This document shows positions 7,023 to 9,324 of a stretch of DNA of 9,324 nt, piece by piece. Both the position numbers and the translations under genes were made by a program. A model generated the notes under the pieces. That model saw nothing but the letters and a program-made list of their open reading frames with translations, made no database searches and was not told where the DNA came from. This DNA comes from an uncultured Megamonas sp. (GTDB lineage: Bacteria; Bacillota; Negativicutes; Selenomonadales; Selenomonadaceae): contig USIX01000088.1 of the NCBI GenBank assembly GCA_900554895.1, positions 1-9,324 on the forward strand. Reading direction: 5' to 3'. Position 1 is the stretch's first letter. Each line of letters opens with the position of its first letter.

Positions 7023-7601
7023 ATGTCATCTTTTGCTGTCAAACTCAGATATATTTTAAACGAATACAATTTAAAACAAAACGATTTAGCTAAAATGACA
7101 GGTATCAACAAATCATCTATCAGTGAATATCTCTCCGGCAATTATCAGCCGAAATACAAAAACATCCTGAAAATAGCAGAAGCTCTGCATATATCGCCGG
7201 ATGTCTTTCTGGAAAAACCGCAATCCGTAAAACAAATTCCGCTGCTTGGCAACATCGCCGCCGGAATGCCGATTTTTGCCGAAGAAAATATTGAGGGATA
7301 TATGCCGTGTAATCACATTCAAGCCGATTTCTGTCTTCGCATCAGCGGCGACAGCATGATTGGCGCACGCATTTATGACGGTGATATCGTTTATATCAAA
7401 AAACAGTCTATTGTGCAAAATGGTGATATCGCCGCTGTCCTGATAGATGACGGTGCAACTTTAAAGCGTGTGTACAAAATGGGAAATATACTCCAGCTAC
7501 GTGCTGAAAATCCCAAATATGCTCCGCTTAATTTCACTATAGACAATTGTACCAATATCTGTATTCTAGGCAAAGCAGTAGCCCTGTATTCCCGCTTATA
7601 A
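7023..7601 (+). CDS. XRE-family S24 (LexA/CI-like) transcriptional regulator
   Basis: A 192-residue repressor-type protein. Residues about 5-60 form a Cro/CI-type helix-turn-helix (LKQNDLAKMTGINKSSISEY). A short linker leads to an S24 peptidase-like domain (about 72-192). The autocleavage site Ala80-Gly81 lies in NIAAGMP, the catalytic Ser111 in SGDSM, and the Lys148 in GATLKRV, so the complete LexA-type Ser-Lys dyad is present. Such proteins usually repress their targets until RecA-stimulated self-cleavage. The first helix-turn-helix is XRE-type, not the winged helix of LexA itself. The ATG is preceded by AAAGGCGGTGA, nearly a full anti-16S match. It follows the gpsA-like gene by 27 bp and ends in a strong terminator. 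No phage genes surround it, so it looks like a chromosomal stress regulator rather than a prophage repressor. Its targets are unknown. Confidence 0.88.
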   Translation: MSSFAVKLRYILNEYNLKQNDLAKMTGINKSSISEYLSGNYQPKYKNILKIAEALHISPDVFLEKPQSVKQIPLLGNIAAGMPIFAEENIEGYMPCNHIQADFCLRISGDSMIGARIYDGDIVYIKKQSIVQNGDIAAVLIDDGATLKRVYKMGNILQLRAENPKYAPLNFTIDNCTNICILGKAVALYSRL

Positions 7602-7647
7602 AAAATAAATGTTGCGGTTTTTATTTTACCGCAACATTTATTTTTTT
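7601..7647. terminator. Bidirectional terminator between convergent genes
   Basis: A perfect 18-bp inverted repeat (7601-7618 and 7628-7645) with a 9-nt loop has T-runs at the 3' side in both orientations. It overlaps the last base of the regulator stop codon and lies 4 bp beyond the GH9 stop, so it ends both convergent genes. Confidence 0.9.
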
Positions 7648-7651
7648 ATCA

Positions 7652-9324
7652 TTATTTATTTAAAGGTGGGAATTCCCTATCAAGTTTTAATTGACTGCCG
7701 TCTATTTGTTCTGGTTCGGAAAACCACGATAAGGCATAAACAGCTGTCGCCGTATAATCAATGGCATATTCATTCGTAGACCATGAGCTGAGCACATCAA
7801 TATATGATTTTGCCACAGGCACATGACCGTTTTTCAGATATTCCGTCTGATCCGGGTCGCCACCTGAAACATGGTTCGGTCCGCCGACTACAAGACCAGA
7901 TACATATGCGCCCGTACTTTCATGAATTCGATTGTGCGGATGCTCCGGCGGATTGTCGCCGACACCGGTCATGAAACTTTTATTAAGCGAATTGCGTCCG
8001 AAAAGGTAATGTATCTGAGCTAATGCGCCGTCTATATACTTCTGCTCAGATTGAAGCTGATATGCCATCAGCAGTATATCCGCCTGAGTCAGCGCATTTT
8101 TCGTGGATGCCCATGTATATTCATTCTCCGCCAAAGCGCATTCAAAGCCGTCCGAATTTATTTTGGCACAGATATCGTCAGCATAGCTCAAAAAGGCACT
8201 GCGCACTTTATTTTGCAAATTTTTATCAGCATTTTCGGCTTTGGCATAAGCAAACTGCGCTAAGGCTAAAGTATTATCCCAAGTGAAAAAGCTCGGTTTA
8301 TCCGTCAGGCGTTCCTGCTCTTTTTGCAGGAAATCTTCATATTTTTTATCACCCGTCGTCAAAAACATTTCAGCCGCCAACCAAAGACGTTCTTCCTTAT
8401 CCGTATTTTTATTATACGGACCGGAGCCGTTTTCCTGACCTTCGTCCACTCTGTAAATCGGCTCAGGCGTTTTTTGCAGGTAATCCCAGACACGCTCGGC
8501 ATCCTTTTTCAGCTCCTGCGCGTACACTTTATCAAACGGTTCATAGACACGAGCACCGACAGCAAGACTGGCACCGTATATGGCGGAGCTGTAGGTTGCT
8601 GTGCTGAAAATATAACGCGGCTGCGTATCGGTATCCGGAGAGATGTCAAAACCCGGCCACGTCAGTCCGGATACCTTATGAAAGGTACTGCCGTCCTGGC
8701 GCTGCATTTTGCGCATCCAGTCAATTTCGAACTTCACTTCGGATAACACATCCGGCAGATTTTCATCACTTTTTACTCCCTTAGGGAATACAAGCTGTCC
8801 TTTCGTGAAATGGTCCGGATTAGCTTCATATGCCAGCATCAGTTCAGCACTGCTCAAACCTGCCGTAGTGATGTATTTACCGTAATCGCCGGCATCGTAC
8901 CAGCCTCCGCTGACATCCACCACATCGCCTTTTTTATTCAATTTATCCGTAAAATAAACTTTTGCTTCCTTATCCTGTGGATGACCGCCTTTCAGTTTTA
9001 ATCCCGAAACGTCCGTATCGTCAATCGGTGTATTGCTGCGCGATAATGTATATGAACGCCAGCTTTGTACTGCAGGTACGGCATATACATTATCACCTAT
9101 TTCAAAATCATACGATTCACGATTACCCACTTTTAATATATATGTTCCTGGTGTTTTTAAATTTGTAAAATCCGCTTTGCTTAAAGTTTCTTCCGACATA
9201 GCATCATATTTTGGTGCGGATAATTTTCCTGTAAATACCACTTTATTTGTCTTGGCATCAATAATTTCAAAAGTCTTGTCTTTTGCATCCGCTACCATAG
9301 CTACTTTATCGTGATTTGTAAGAT
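7652..9324 (-). CDS. Glycoside hydrolase family 9 (endoglucanase/cellodextrinase), 5'-partial
   Basis: Hydrolyses beta-1,4-glucan-type linkages by the inverting GH9 mechanism. The visible 548 residues counted from the first in-frame Met (9298) are preceded by open, in-frame codons LTNHDKVA up to the window edge. These look like the start of a CelD_N Ig-like domain, so the true start and any signal peptide lie to the right. Numbering from that Met, the Ig-like domain runs to about 75 and the catalytic domain from about 79 to 530. Catalytic features are GGWYDAGDYGKY with Asp135 and Asp138 (nucleophilic water), the His signature PEHPHNRIHES (His455, Arg457), and STNEYAIDYTATAVYALSW with general acid Glu510. 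There is no dockerin or carbohydrate-binding module at the C-terminus. The Ig plus GH9 layout also occurs in cellodextrinases and exo-glucosaminidases, so the precise substrate is open. It is convergent with the S24 regulator and shares a terminator with it. Confidence 0.93.
   Translation of the reverse strand, partial: LTNHDKVAMVADAKDKTFEIIDAKTNKVVFTGKLSAPKYDAMSEETLSKADFTNLKTPGTYILKVGNRESYDFEIGDNVYAVPAVQSWRSYTLSRSNTPIDDTDVSGLKLKGGHPQDKEAKVYFTDKLNKKGDVVDVSGGWYDAGDYGKYITTAGLSSAELMLAYEANPDHFTKGQLVFPKGVKSDENLPDVLSEVKFEIDWMRKMQRQDGSTFHKVSGLTWPGFDISPDTDTQPRYIFSTATYSSAIYGASLAVGARVYEPFDKVYAQELKKDAERVWDYLQKTPEPIYRVDEGQENGSGPYNKNTDKEERLWLAAEMFLTTGDKKYEDFLQKEQERLTDKPSFFTWDNTLALAQFAYAKAENADKNLQNKVRSAFLSYADDICAKINSDGFECALAENEYTWASTKNALTQADILLMAYQLQSEQKYIDGALAQIHYLFGRNSLNKSFMTGVGDNPPEHPHNRIHESTGAYVSGLVVGGPNHVSGGDPDQTEYLKNGHVPVAKSYIDVLSSWSTNEYAIDYTATAVYALSWFSEPEQIDGSQLKLDREFPPLNK

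Noticed and set aside
7023..7601. S24 regulator as evidence of a prophage
   Set aside because: Neighbours are metabolic genes. No integrase, excisionase, structural gene or attachment repeat is visible.
8324..8746. 140-codon open frame on the + strand
   Set aside because: Antisense to the GH9 catalytic domain; no motif or context.
1..9324. Sigma-54 -24/-12 promoters, CRISPR arrays, tRNA genes
   Set aside because: TGGCAC matches (for example near 8162) lack a GC-containing -12 element and lie inside coding sequence. No regularly spaced repeats or tRNA-like cloverleaf were seen by eye.

Overview
The base composition is moderately AT-rich. Translation signals are strong and Firmicutes-like (AAGGGG, GGAGG and AGAGG Shine-Dalgarno sequences, at least one TTG start), and intrinsic terminators are frequent. 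Together with sigma-54, a secreted GDSL hydrolase with a classical signal peptide and a GH9 glucanase, this suggests an anaerobic, carbohydrate-using Firmicute. My best guess is a Negativicutes member of the Selenomonas/Megamonas/Mitsuokella type. That assignment is inference from style and gene content; there is no rRNA or other marker gene in the window to prove it.

Layout. Positions 1-92 hold two intrinsic terminators: one reading rightward from an off-window gene, and one bidirectional hairpin that ends the leftward operon. From 5435 down to 93 there is a tightly packed leftward gene string: a eukaryotic-type hexokinase, rpoN (sigma-54), a secreted SGNH/GDSL hydrolase with Ig/Fn3-like N-terminal modules, a 54-residue protein with a perfect CxxCxxCxxxCP motif, and a type I L-asparaginase. 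Gaps are 0-20 bp, except for a 65-bp gap with a hairpin between rpoN and the GDSL gene. Upstream lies a leftward VOC/glyoxalase I-like gene (5511-5885). It is separated from hexokinase by a 75-bp gap that holds a hairpin followed by TAGTTCAC, resembling an IS200/IS605-type end. A divergent promoter region (5886-6035) drives this gene to the left and a GpsA-like dehydrogenase followed by an XRE-S24 (LexA-like) regulator to the right. A perfect 18-bp bidirectional terminator (7601-7645) separates the regulator from a convergent GH9 glycoside hydrolase. The GH9 reading frame runs off the right edge of the window.

How the genes may fit together. GH9 and the GDSL esterase could act on plant or other polysaccharides outside the cytoplasm. 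Hexokinase would phosphorylate the released hexose, the VOC protein could detoxify methylglyoxal from glycolytic overflow, and GpsA-like activity would draw dihydroxyacetone phosphate toward glycerol-3-phosphate. Asparaginase and sigma-54 fit nitrogen or carbon metabolism. These links are inference from co-location. The window is mostly ordinary chromosome: I see no CRISPR array, tRNA, rRNA, prophage or complete mobile element. The points most worth a second look are the orphan CxxCxxCxxxCP microprotein, the hexokinase-rpoN pairing, the divergent GpsA paralogue with its S24 regulator, and the IS605-like hairpin. Every gap between genes is 150 bp or shorter.
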